Below are positions 1 to 6,419 of a DNA stretch of 7,071 nucleotides, in pieces (the first letter of the stretch is position 1; every line of letters starts with the position of its first letter). Made by a program: the position numbers and the translations under genes. The notes beneath the pieces are model-generated. The model was given only the letters and a program-made list of their open reading frames with translations, was not told where the DNA came from and searched no databases. The DNA comes from Bdellovibrio sp. (lineage in GTDB: Bacteria > Bdellovibrionota > Bdellovibrionia > Bdellovibrionales > Bdellovibrionaceae), in assembly GCA_019104905.1 (NCBI GenBank), contig JAHRXB010000084.1:1-7071 (forward strand), written 5' to 3'.

Positions 1-1
1 C

Positions 2-601
2 GGTGTTTTTCGCTAAAAATGTATGCACCTCGCCATTATTTTTATTGAGGGCGTAAGTTCCGATACAGTGGACAGGATCCATATCCGTAGGGTCCACCTC
101 TTTGTTGACGATAAGGTCGATGGCGTAGAATCGCTCCATCAAGGTGATGTTGGGATTTTCAAGAACTCGCGCCAAGAGAGTGCGGTGAATTTCTAAACCA
201 GTTTGATCTTCGAAGTGTAAAATGCGACGGAAGCTGTGTCCGCCCTCGCGCGTCAAGTCGATCTCTTTGGTTTCTTCGGAACCCTTCTTGCGAACGTCAA
301 AATGAACGCCCCAGTTTATTAAATCCTGAATACGATCAGGGGCTTGTTCTACGTAATTGCGGACGACAGTTTCTTTACAAAGGCCGGCCCCCGCGGTGAG
401 GGTGTCCTGAATGTGAGACTCAAAACTGTCTTCTTCCGACATCACCGCCGAGATGCCCCCTTGAGCCATGGCCGAGTTGGTTCCTCCGGCTGACTCTTTA
501 GCAAGAATGATCACTTTTCCTTGAGAGGAAAGTTTAAGGGCCAGAGCAAGGCCGGCAGTGCCGGAGCCAATAATCAAAACATCGCAGTGATGAGTACTCA
601 T
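2..601 (-). CDS. nadB: L-aspartate oxidase, N-terminal 200 codons (partial)
   Basis: This is the FAD enzyme that oxidises L-aspartate to iminoaspartate, the first step of de novo NAD synthesis; NadA (quinolinate synthase) uses the product. I translated the minus strand by hand. It opens MSTHHCDVLIIGSGTAGLAL, which carries the GxGxxG dinucleotide-binding turn (G12, G14, G17) of a Rossmann fold. NSAMAQGGISAV follows at 42-53, the FAD-contacting segment of the NadB/SdhA family. DTLTAGAGLC (66-75) and LTREGGHSFRRILH (116-129) match NadB more closely than succinate dehydrogenase or fumarate reductase flavoproteins. The ATG is fixed by an in-frame TAG (614-616) just upstream, so no longer start is possible. 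The reading frame runs off the left edge, so the catalytic Arg/His residues and the C-terminal helical domain are not visible. It is divergent from the kinase operon and probably independent of it. The reading frame is intact throughout the visible part. Confidence 0.93.
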   Translation of the reverse strand, partial: MSTHHCDVLIIGSGTAGLALALKLSSQGKVIILAKESAGGTNSAMAQGGISAVMSEEDSFESHIQDTLTAGAGLCKETVVRNYVEQAPDRIQDLINWGVHFDVRKKGSEETKEIDLTREGGHSFRRILHFEDQTGLEIHRTLLARVLENPNITLMERFYAIDLIVNKEVDPTDMDPVHCIGTYALNKNNGEVHTFLAKNT

Positions 602-616
602 AGTGCAGATCTTCTA

Positions 617-624
617 CTCCTTTT
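617..624 (-). promoter_or_regulatory. Ribosome binding site of nadB
   Basis: On the minus strand this reads AAAAGGAG, a good Shine-Dalgarno core. The gap to the ATG at 601 is about 15 bases, longer than the usual 5-9. An in-frame TAG rules out an upstream start, so the spacing is either a real oddity or is helped by the AGAAGA closer to the start. I found no convincing -10/-35 pair for nadB on this strand. Confidence 0.5.
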
Positions 625-649
625 GTTGGCATTTGCAAAGCACTCTTGC

Positions 650-679
650 TTGATTCTTACCAGTTTCTAAAACTACAAT
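650..679 (+). promoter_or_regulatory. Putative sigma70-type promoter of the kinase operon
   Basis: A -35-like TTGATT (650-655, 4 of 6 to TTGACA) and a -10-like TACAAT (674-679, 5 of 6 to TATAAT) are separated by 18 bases. Transcription would start near 686 and give an untranslated leader of about 90 bases before the kinase ATG at 775. It is the only plausible promoter seen for the five rightward genes, since every downstream junction is too tight to hold one. It was identified by eye only. Confidence 0.5.
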
Positions 680-756
680 GAAATCAAAGACTCACGTCGG
701 CCGGATGCTGACGCTGCCGATAGCCCTCGGGCCGTCGGATGGGCATGGCAAAGTTT

Positions 757-765
757 AAGGAAGGA
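757..765 (+). promoter_or_regulatory. Ribosome binding site that decides the kinase start
   Basis: AAGGAAGGA ends 9 bases before the ATG at 775, a strong purine-rich Shine-Dalgarno. The in-frame ATGs at 739 and 745 lack any such site: the bases before them are GC-rich. The site lies inside those longer reading frames, so the real start is most likely 775. Confidence 0.7.
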
Positions 766-774
766 ATCCTCTCA

Positions 775-2883
775 ATGAAAGTAAAACTCATCGCCGTCCT
801 CGTTGCTGTAGCAGCGATCTTTATTGGAGCTGTTTTATGGCGGACCGATAGCTTTGTCTATGGGGACCGTATGAGCTGGGTGGAAGCGCAGACTCGCACA
901 CAACTCGGCGCCATGAATCACTCGTTGGCAACGGAACTAAAATCTTTGCAACGTGTGGTCGCCACTTTTAACGCTGAGAATTTTCAAAAAGGAAAATTAA
1001 ATTGGAGTTCTTTAGCTCCCTACTATGCGGCGGCTTCTTTTGTCGTCAGCGGAGACAACTTAGATCCTCAAGTTTTGTTAGTAAAAGAAAATTCAAAAGC
1101 CGAAAGTTGGAATAAAGATTTTGTAAAGTCTGCTTTGGGGCCGATAACAAACAGAACTTCGGAGCTGCGCTTTTATGTGAAGCCGTTTCAGGATTCTCAG
1201 CGCGGTCGCTATGTCGCATTGGTTTTTTTGGAGGGGGCGAAAGCTTACGCTCTTATTGGGTCCGGCGAGATCTTTCAATCTTTGATTGATTCTCAGCGAG
1301 GGGCTTTGAGCTCGTTCTCCATCGTCACCTCGGGAGGGCTGACGGTGGGTCACTCGGTGCCAGAGTATCTGGGAACGGTGATGCGGGATGATCCCGTTTT
1401 TCGTGAAGCTCAGCAAAGTGGTTCTTCTCATGGCAGCAATGTTTTCAAATTAAAATCCGGTGAACTTTATGGAATGTATGAGTCGGTTCCGCAAAGTAAT
1501 TTGCTCGTGCTAAGCTCCGCTCCTTTGGCGGAGGCCATGAAAGGCCGCACGGGATTGTGGTGGCAGTTTTTGTTGATGGGATGTGGACTGCTGGCCGTCG
1601 GAGTTGCCGCGATCTTGTGGGTGGTTATGCCTGCAGAAAAAGAAATCGAAAGCCTGGAAGGGCAGTTGCAAGAGGCCAAGGCCAAGTCTTTGATGGTTCC
1701 GGCTCCGGTGAAAGTGGCCACGGTGGATCCAGAGATGATGCAAAAAGAAAAAGTCGAAGCTTCTATGCGGGTCGCCTCGGCTTTGGCTCATGAAATGCGT
1801 GGCCCCTTGGCGGCGATCTTGGGATATTCGCAAATGATTTTAGCGAAAAGCCCTGAAGCCGATGTGGTGCAAAGTACAGAGTCCATTCTCAGAGAAACTC
1901 GTTCCGCTCGCGGAGTCTTGGATAAGCTTTTGGGTTATGCCGGCGAGGAAGTGAAAGAGAAAAACTCCATGAAAGTGGAGGGACCTTTGGTGAAGGCGCT
2001 GAAAGGGCTAGAGCCTCTGTTTACACAAAAAGGTGTGAAGATCACAAAGAACATTCAAGAGACCTCGCTGCTGGACCTGCATGTCGACGCTGTGATCAGA
2101 GCTTTGACGAATATTCTGCAAAACTCTGTTGAAGCGATGGAAAGAATGCCGAAAAAAGAAATCAAAATTGATCTCTTTGAAGACGCGGCGGGCACCCATC
2201 TTGTGATCGAAGATTCTGGAGAAGGGATTGAGCCTGCGAATGTTGAAAAGATCTTTGATCCTTTCTTCACCACACGTTCTTTTCACAACCACATGGGGCT
2301 AGGCCTTCCTGTGGCCTTTGGTATTTTGAAAGAACACAATGCCGATGTGCGCGTTGAGTCCCAGCGGGGGCAAGGCACGAAGGTCATGATTTTATTTAAA
2401 AAGCAAGAAAGTGAAATAGCACTGAAAGCCCCTGTCGCGAAGGAAGAGGACGTGATGATCTCCGCAGAATTGCCACAGCTTAAAGAAGAATCCATCCATC
2501 GTCCTGAAGCGGAGGCCGCTTTTACCGAAGAGCAAGCGGCGTCCACGCCGACATCACCTTTGGATGTGAACATCGAAAATCTTTTGGAGCTTCCCGAAGT
2601 GACAGCGACCTCCACGGCCCCTAAAGGATCTGATGAATTCAGCTTCATTGATGGATTTCTAGGTGAGGAGGAGAATAAAGTGACGACGTCCGCGCCGGCT
2701 CCTGCTGCGGCGATGGCAGTCCCTGAGGACGTGGTCTCTGCCGTTGAAAACTCAGAAGCTGTTTTGGATGATGAATTGACTCCGGTGAACTTGATTGCTC
2801 CCCCCAAAACACCGGCTCAGCAAAAAAGTTCCCGATTGGATTCCTATCACGTTGAAATTCGCAGACCTGGAAAGAGGCTTTAA
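775..2883 (+). CDS. Membrane sensor histidine kinase with long acidic C-terminal tail
   Basis: This is a 702-residue two-component sensor kinase. TM1 is at about 4-22. An extracytoplasmic region (about 25-255) follows, and its layout (long first helix, late segment MYESVPQSNLLVLSSAPLAE) suggests a Cache-like sensor, though that is uncertain. TM2 is at about 260-286, followed by a short coiled coil (288-304) with no HAMP domain visible. The HisKA H-box is ASALAHEMRGPLAAILGYSQ (334-353), with H339 the phosphorylation site. The HATPase_c domain has an N-box with N450, a G1 motif DSGEGI (480-485), an F-box FDPFFTT (494-500) and a G2 motif GLGLP (508-512); all look intact, so kinase activity is expected. 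HEMRGP has Gly where most HisKA kinases carry Asn or Thr. Residues about 543-702 form an Ala/Pro/Glu-rich, probably disordered tail ending in a basic HVEIRRPGKRL. The start is placed at 775, where the Shine-Dalgarno and the signal-anchor helix fit; in-frame ATGs exist at 739 and 745. It is the first gene of the operon and abuts a GGDEF-type gene. The ligand and phosphorylation target are unknown. Confidence 0.9.
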   Translation: MKVKLIAVLVAVAAIFIGAVLWRTDSFVYGDRMSWVEAQTRTQLGAMNHSLATELKSLQRVVATFNAENFQKGKLNWSSLAPYYAAASFVVSGDNLDPQVLLVKENSKAESWNKDFVKSALGPITNRTSELRFYVKPFQDSQRGRYVALVFLEGAKAYALIGSGEIFQSLIDSQRGALSSFSIVTSGGLTVGHSVPEYLGTVMRDDPVFREAQQSGSSHGSNVFKLKSGELYGMYESVPQSNLLVLSSAPLAEAMKGRTGLWWQFLLMGCGLLAVGVAAILWVVMPAEKEIESLEGQLQEAKAKSLMVPAPVKVATVDPEMMQKEKVEASMRVASALAHEMRGPLAAILGYSQMILAKSPEADVVQSTESILRETRSARGVLDKLLGYAGEEVKEKNSMKVEGPLVKALKGLEPLFTQKGVKITKNIQETSLLDLHVDAVIRALTNILQNSVEAMERMPKKEIKIDLFEDAAGTHLVIEDSGEGIEPANVEKIFDPFFTTRSFHNHMGLGLPVAFGILKEHNADVRVESQRGQGTKVMILFKKQESEIALKAPVAKEEDVMISAELPQLKEESIHRPEAEAAFTEEQAASTPTSPLDVNIENLLELPEVTATSTAPKGSDEFSFIDGFLGEEENKVTTSAPAPAAAMAVPEDVVSAVENSEAVLDDELTPVNLIAPPKTPAQQKSSRLDSYHVEIRRPGKRL
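2871..2877 (+). promoter_or_regulatory. Ribosome binding site supporting a TTG start
   Basis: AAAGAGG sits inside the last codons of the kinase, 6 bases before the TTG at 2884. No ATG or GTG lies nearby in frame, so this site is the main support for TTG initiation. The kinase TAA (2881-2883) touches the TTG, so translational coupling is likely. Confidence 0.6.
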
Positions 2884-4374
2884 TTGAATATTCGTGATTA
2901 CAGTTCTCAGTTTACAGTTTTTGTTTTTACCACAGATGTGGATCTGGGGGCGTCGGCGAAGGTGTATCTTTCGCAAGCCGGATATGATGCCTATTATTTC
3001 CAAGACCTGGAAACTCTGGAACAAAGGGTGCGCGACAATGCTCCTCATTTGTTGGTTTTTTCCACGTCGTCCCTGTCGGGCGCCTTAAGTGATTTTGTCA
3101 GCAAGGTGCAAGAGATTAATGATGAGATTCGTTTCATCGCTGTTTCATCCATTGCCCAGTTTGATATTTTGGCTCAATACAACAGCCATGGGTTTGTTGA
3201 TGTGATCTCCGATGATCCGGCGGCTTTAGAGTCTCGGGTGGTATGGGCCGTGGACCGGGCCTGTGAGAAAATCTATCTCACCTACCAGAACGAACAGCTG
3301 TTTGATGATCTTCAAGCCAGCAAAGAAAAGGTCGAAGAAGTTCATGCGGCCGCAGTGACCAGCATGAAACAAGCAGAGCCCGAGCGAAGTTCTATGTCGT
3401 CAGTGTCCATGCGGATTGCCGACTATCGCACGGCTCAAAGCAAAGAAGATTTGATTCAGAAGTATTTGCATCATTTGCCCGAGACATTATGCATTTTCTT
3501 TAAATTTCTTCCCTCTGTCCGCTCTTTTGTGGCCACGCACGCGCACGGAATTCCAACTTCGGATATCCAGGGCGTCGGTGTGCAACTGGAGGCCGGCGAT
3601 CTGAAGGATCTGGGGTCTCAGATGGCGATGGGTCTTTTGCCAACGCGTTTTTCAGAAATGCTGGTGGAAGCGTTTCATTTGAATCCGCCCAAGGCCTTGC
3701 CTCTCTATGCTCACAACGCTTTGGAAGGTGTTTTTGTCTACTCGGGCGCTTTAAGTGCGACGGAATCCGCGACGCTGAGTGAAGAGTTTTCGTTGATGTC
3801 TTTGTGTTACTCCAATTTTGCTCTTGAGAAGAAAGTGGACTCTTTGGAAGTGCAAGATTTTGTCACCGAACTCTTCAATCGCAATTACTATCAGAAAGTT
3901 CTCGCCGAAGAGGTGTCGCGGGCGCGTCGCTTGAAGCAGCCTATTTCCGTGGTGAAGATCGCCCTCGACGATATTTATGAAATTGAGTCATCTTTAGGGG
4001 AAGCCTTCAAAGATGAGTTGTTAAAATCGGTGGCGACGATCATCACGAAGACCAGTCGGACCAATGATGTGACATGCAGAACGGCGGCCAATGAGATCGC
4101 GATGATCCTGCCTCATTGCCCTAAAAAAGGGGCTGCTTTGAGGGCCGAACGATTGCGTCGAATCATTGAAAGTTCTTCGTTCATGGAAAATGGGATGAAG
4201 GTCTCTATCAGTTTGGGAATTAGTGAGTATCCCTCACTGTGTGATTCAGCCAAGACTTTAGATGAATCTGCATCAAAAGCGTTGCTTCATATTACCGATA
4301 AGGGTGGAAATAAGATTTGTCTGTATAAGGCTCCAGAAACTCATCGTCCCGAGTTTGATGTGATGGAGAATTGA
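2884..4374 (+). CDS. Pseudo-receiver / GAF-like / degenerate GGDEF protein, probable c-di-GMP effector
   Basis: This is a 496-residue soluble signalling protein with no signal peptide or membrane segment. Residues about 10-130 follow a receiver-like alpha/beta pattern (FVFTTDVD, HLLVFSTSS, IRFIAVSS, GFVDVISDD), but the phosphoacceptor Asp and the KP motif are missing. A coiled-coil-like linker (135-165) leads to a possible GAF-like domain (about 185-315). A GGDEF domain fills about 320-482: the family cues DFVTELFNRNYY (325-336), VSISLGISEYPS (440-451) and DKGGNKICLYK (472-482) are clear. The catalytic signature is AANEI (401-405) instead of GG[D/E]EF, so diguanylate cyclase activity is unlikely. 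The inhibitory site RTND (392-395) lies exactly five residues upstream, as in c-di-GMP-binding GGDEF proteins. I infer a c-di-GMP receptor working with the adjoining kinase. Bdellovibrio CdgA and Caulobacter PopA are precedents for such proteins; orthology is not shown here. The TTG start is supported by AAAGAGG 6 bases upstream. Confidence 0.85.
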   Translation: MNIRDYSSQFTVFVFTTDVDLGASAKVYLSQAGYDAYYFQDLETLEQRVRDNAPHLLVFSTSSLSGALSDFVSKVQEINDEIRFIAVSSIAQFDILAQYNSHGFVDVISDDPAALESRVVWAVDRACEKIYLTYQNEQLFDDLQASKEKVEEVHAAAVTSMKQAEPERSSMSSVSMRIADYRTAQSKEDLIQKYLHHLPETLCIFFKFLPSVRSFVATHAHGIPTSDIQGVGVQLEAGDLKDLGSQMAMGLLPTRFSEMLVEAFHLNPPKALPLYAHNALEGVFVYSGALSATESATLSEEFSLMSLCYSNFALEKKVDSLEVQDFVTELFNRNYYQKVLAEEVSRARRLKQPISVVKIALDDIYEIESSLGEAFKDELLKSVATIITKTSRTNDVTCRTAANEIAMILPHCPKKGAALRAERLRRIIESSSFMENGMKVSISLGISEYPSLCDSAKTLDESASKALLHITDKGGNKICLYKAPETHRPEFDVMEN

Positions 4375-4386
4375 GAATAGAGAATT
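4366..4386 (+). repeat. Three tandem copies of a 7-base unit across a gene junction
   Basis: GAGAATT (4366-4372), GAGAATA (4373-4379) and GAGAATT (4380-4386) lie head to tail, with one mismatch. The first copy holds the end of the GGDEF gene and most of its TGA stop (4372-4374). The last copies form the leader of alr and supply its only purine-rich ribosome-binding candidate (AGAG, 4379-4382). The flanks TGTGATGGAGA (4359-4369 and 4386-4396) repeat as well, consistent with a small local duplication. Confidence 0.75.
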
Positions 4387-4389
4387 GTG

Positions 4390-5592
4390 ATGGAGATGTA
4401 TCGCCGTACTTTTGCGGAAATTAATTTGGACCATTTGGCGCACAATATTCGTGTGTTGCAAAAGTCTTTTCCGCAGGCGCCTTTTTTGTGCCCGATGGTC
4501 AAAGCCAATGCATACGGGCATGGGGACGTTCAGTTAGCGCGTTTTTTAGAGACCTTGGGAGTTGAGCACCTCGGTGTGTGTTTGATCGAAGAGGGCCTCT
4601 TACTTCGTAATTTTGGTGTGAAAGCCGAGATCCTGGTCTTTCGAGGTTTTGATCGCGAAGGGGCCGAAAAAATTATTCAATATCATATGACTCCGGTTGT
4701 GAGTTCCTGGGAGCAGATTGAGCATCTAGAAGCAGCGGCTTCGTCTCCGGTGGGAATTCATCTGAAGTTTGATACGGGAATGAATCGTCTGGGGTTTCGC
4801 CCGGAAGAAGCGCAGAAACTTTTTGAACGTTTGTGGCAAAATAAGAAGATTCGACTTAATGCTTTGGTGACTCATTTGTTCAATGGCGAAGACGCTCTGG
4901 ATCCCCAAGGGCAAAGTGCCGCACAATTACGGGCTTTGCACGGAGTCAGTCAGGTCTTTAAGTCGTTCAATATTTTTTGCCACGCTTTAAACAGCGCGGG
5001 CATTGTCAGTTTGTTGTCTTTGCAAAAACAGGGGGCGACGCCCTCTCATCCACTGCATCTGCAAAATTGGGGTTTGCGCCCCGGGCTCATGATTTACGGA
5101 TACAATCCTCTTGGCGATAAAAGTCTTGTGGATTTGAAACCCGTGATGAGTCTGAAGTCTCAGGTCGGCACTTACCGCGTTCTTAAGACCGGCGAGACGG
5201 TCTCTTACGGAGGCACTTGGCGCGCGACGAAAGAGTCCGTGATCGCAGTTGTTCCCATCGGATACGCCGATGGTTATCATCGCATTTTGTCCAATCAGGC
5301 TTTTGTCGTTTTTGCCGGCAAAAGAGTTCCAGTAGTTGGCAGCATTTGCATGGACTATCTGATGTTGGATGTGACGGAGGTCGTGCAGGGGCGCGACCTT
5401 AAAGAGTTCAAAGATCAAGAAGTGACTTTATTTGGATATGGATCTGATGGAAGTTTTCTTTCCCCCGAAGAACTGGCAAGGCAAGCCCAAAGTATTACTT
5501 GGGAAATGCTGACAAGCGTAGGAGAAAGAGTCCCGCGAATTTATACGGGCCAGGATGCGGGCTTTATCAGCGAAGAAATCGGAGGAGAGTAA
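4390..5592 (+). CDS. alr: Alanine racemase (PLP-dependent)
   Basis: It interconverts L- and D-alanine in the cytoplasm and so supplies D-Ala for peptidoglycan. With the chosen start it has 400 residues, a little longer than the typical 360-380. The N-terminal PLP barrel carries MVKANAYGHG (36-45), with K38 as the Schiff-base lysine. Further marks are FDTGMNRLGFR, the RPGLMIYG segment with R230, and the C-terminal-domain tyrosine Y273 in VSYGGTW, the second catalytic base. ICMDYLMLDVT with M321-D322 comes from the partner-subunit active-site edge. All key residues are present, so the enzyme should be active. The start is ambiguous: GTG 4387, ATG 4390 and ATG 4396 are all in frame. I chose 4390 because AGAG lies 7 bases before it and 4396 has its GGAG too close. 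It lies 15 bases after the GGDEF gene, and its TAA overlaps the mlaE ATG by one base (TAATG). Whether the role is biosynthetic (alr) or catabolic (dadX) cannot be told from sequence; an operon with envelope genes favours alr. Confidence 0.95.
   Translation: MEMYRRTFAEINLDHLAHNIRVLQKSFPQAPFLCPMVKANAYGHGDVQLARFLETLGVEHLGVCLIEEGLLLRNFGVKAEILVFRGFDREGAEKIIQYHMTPVVSSWEQIEHLEAAASSPVGIHLKFDTGMNRLGFRPEEAQKLFERLWQNKKIRLNALVTHLFNGEDALDPQGQSAAQLRALHGVSQVFKSFNIFCHALNSAGIVSLLSLQKQGATPSHPLHLQNWGLRPGLMIYGYNPLGDKSLVDLKPVMSLKSQVGTYRVLKTGETVSYGGTWRATKESVIAVVPIGYADGYHRILSNQAFVVFAGKRVPVVGSICMDYLMLDVTEVVQGRDLKEFKDQEVTLFGYGSDGSFLSPEELARQAQSITWEMLTSVGERVPRIYTGQDAGFISEEIGGE
5581..5588 (+). promoter_or_regulatory. 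Ribosome binding site of the mlaE gene
   Basis: GGAGGAGA lies within the final codons of alr, with GGAGG 6 bases before the ATG at 5592. This strong site fixes the permease start and argues against the in-frame ATG at 5499, which would add a 31-residue Arg-rich, non-homologous extension. Confidence 0.75.
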
Positions 5593-6419
5593 TGGCGTTG
5601 TCAGAGACTCTTTATAAATGGATTTATAAGTTAGGCAACCTCGTGTTGCGTTCGATTCGGGGTGGAATTTCCGAAACGGGAAAAATCGTGTTATTCTTCA
5701 ACGAAAGTGTGCGATTGATTTTCGCAAAGCCGTCGCGCTTTCCCGAAATCATTCGGCACATGGAGTTTATCGGCAATCAGTCTGTCGGCATTATTTGTTT
5801 GACCGGGATGTTCACAGGTTTGGCCCTGTCTTTTCAGTTGTACTTGGGCTTTAAACTTTTCAACGCCGTGAACATGGTGGGCCCGACGGTGGCTCTGGGA
5901 ATCACGCGGGAATTAGGCCCGGTGTTGACAGGGCTGATCGTGGCCGCTCGTGCCGGTGGTGCGATGGCCGCTCGCTTAGGGACCATGAGGGTGAACGAGC
6001 AGATTGATGCGCTGGATGTGATGGGGGTCAATACCAAACAGTATTTGATCTCTCCGCGAATCGTGGCCGCGTTGATTTGTATGCCATTGTTGGTGGCGGT
6101 TTTTGATTTTGTTGCGATGTTGGGAAGTTATTTCCTTTGTGTGAAGTTGGTAGCGATTGATGAGGCCGTGTTTTGGCAAAAGATCGCGGACTTTATCGAG
6201 GTCAAACACATCAATGAAGGCCTTGTGAAGGGGATGATTTTTGGCGTCTATTTTGCGGTGATTTGCACGTACCGAGGTTTTAACACCACGGGAGGCGCCA
6301 AAGGGGTCGGAGATGCCACCAATCAAGGAGTCGTGCAAAGTATGGTGGGAATCATCATTTTGGATTACTTCGCGACCAATCTGATTCGTTTCTACTATAA
6401 TGTGATGGGAATTTCGTGA
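5592..6419 (+). CDS. mlaE: MlaE-family ABC transporter permease (phospholipid transport)
   Basis: This is the inner-membrane permease of an Mla-type system, which moves phospholipids between inner and outer membrane and keeps the outer leaflet free of them. It has 275 residues, slightly above the usual 260. An amphipathic N-terminal part (1-55) is followed by hydrophobic segments at about 60-83, 95-118, 155-182, 212-226 and 250-262. The family signature is clear in GITRELGPVLTGLIVAARAG (103-122) and the following GAMAARLGTMRVNEQIDALDVMGV, the cytoplasmic coupling region that contacts the ATPase. GFNTTGGAKGVGDATNQGVV (229-248) is also typical. Its ATG overlaps the alr stop (TAATG) and its TGA overlaps the next ATG (TGATG), so the three genes are translationally coupled. 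The MCE-domain partner (MlaD) would be expected just beyond the window. Related permeases such as TtgB/YrbE or plant TGD1 share the fold, so the substrate is inferred from family. Confidence 0.93.
   Translation: MALSETLYKWIYKLGNLVLRSIRGGISETGKIVLFFNESVRLIFAKPSRFPEIIRHMEFIGNQSVGIICLTGMFTGLALSFQLYLGFKLFNAVNMVGPTVALGITRELGPVLTGLIVAARAGGAMAARLGTMRVNEQIDALDVMGVNTKQYLISPRIVAALICMPLLVAVFDFVAMLGSYFLCVKLVAIDEAVFWQKIADFIEVKHINEGLVKGMIFGVYFAVICTYRGFNTTGGAKGVGDATNQGVVQSMVGIIILDYFATNLIRFYYNVMGIS

Noticed and set aside
716..723. GCCGATAG resembles the -10 element of flagellar sigma28 (FliA) promoters
   Set aside because: At the required 15-base spacing the upstream bases (697-700) are TCGG, not TAAA, so the match is probably chance in a GC-rich patch.
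678..758. Possible 26-codon leader peptide reading MKSKTHVGRMLTLPIALG... ending at the TAA that overlaps the kinase ribosome binding site
   Set aside because: Its ATG lies inside the predicted -10 box, so it would not be transcribed from that promoter. There is no Shine-Dalgarno, and the peptide lacks a run of regulatory codons.
739..774. Longer kinase start at ATG 739 or 745, adding up to 12 residues
   Set aside because: No ribosome binding site precedes these ATGs, the strong AAGGAAGGA lies within the extension, and starting at 775 puts the signal-anchor helix at the very N-terminus.
686..774. c-di-GMP riboswitch in the leader, looked for because a c-di-GMP-type protein follows
   Set aside because: The conserved core elements of the GEMM class are not visible and the leader is too short and weakly structured.
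2283..2807. 174-codon open frame on the minus strand opposite the kinase tail
   Set aside because: It is a shadow of the Ala/Glu/Ser-rich coding strand; its Ser/Ala-rich product shows no domain and no ribosome binding site was seen.
2884..4374. Calling this gene an active diguanylate cyclase or naming it cdgA
   Set aside because: The AANEI motif argues against catalysis, and the domain layout alone cannot show orthology to Bdellovibrio CdgA without a database comparison.
4987..5418. 143-codon open frame on the minus strand opposite alr
   Set aside because: It lies wholly within a well-supported enzyme gene and the product resembles no family I recognise.
5499..5591. N-terminal extension of the MlaE permease from the ATG at 5499
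   Set aside because: It overlaps the conserved alr C-terminus, encodes an Arg-rich stretch unlike the family, and GGAGGAGA supports the ATG at 5592.
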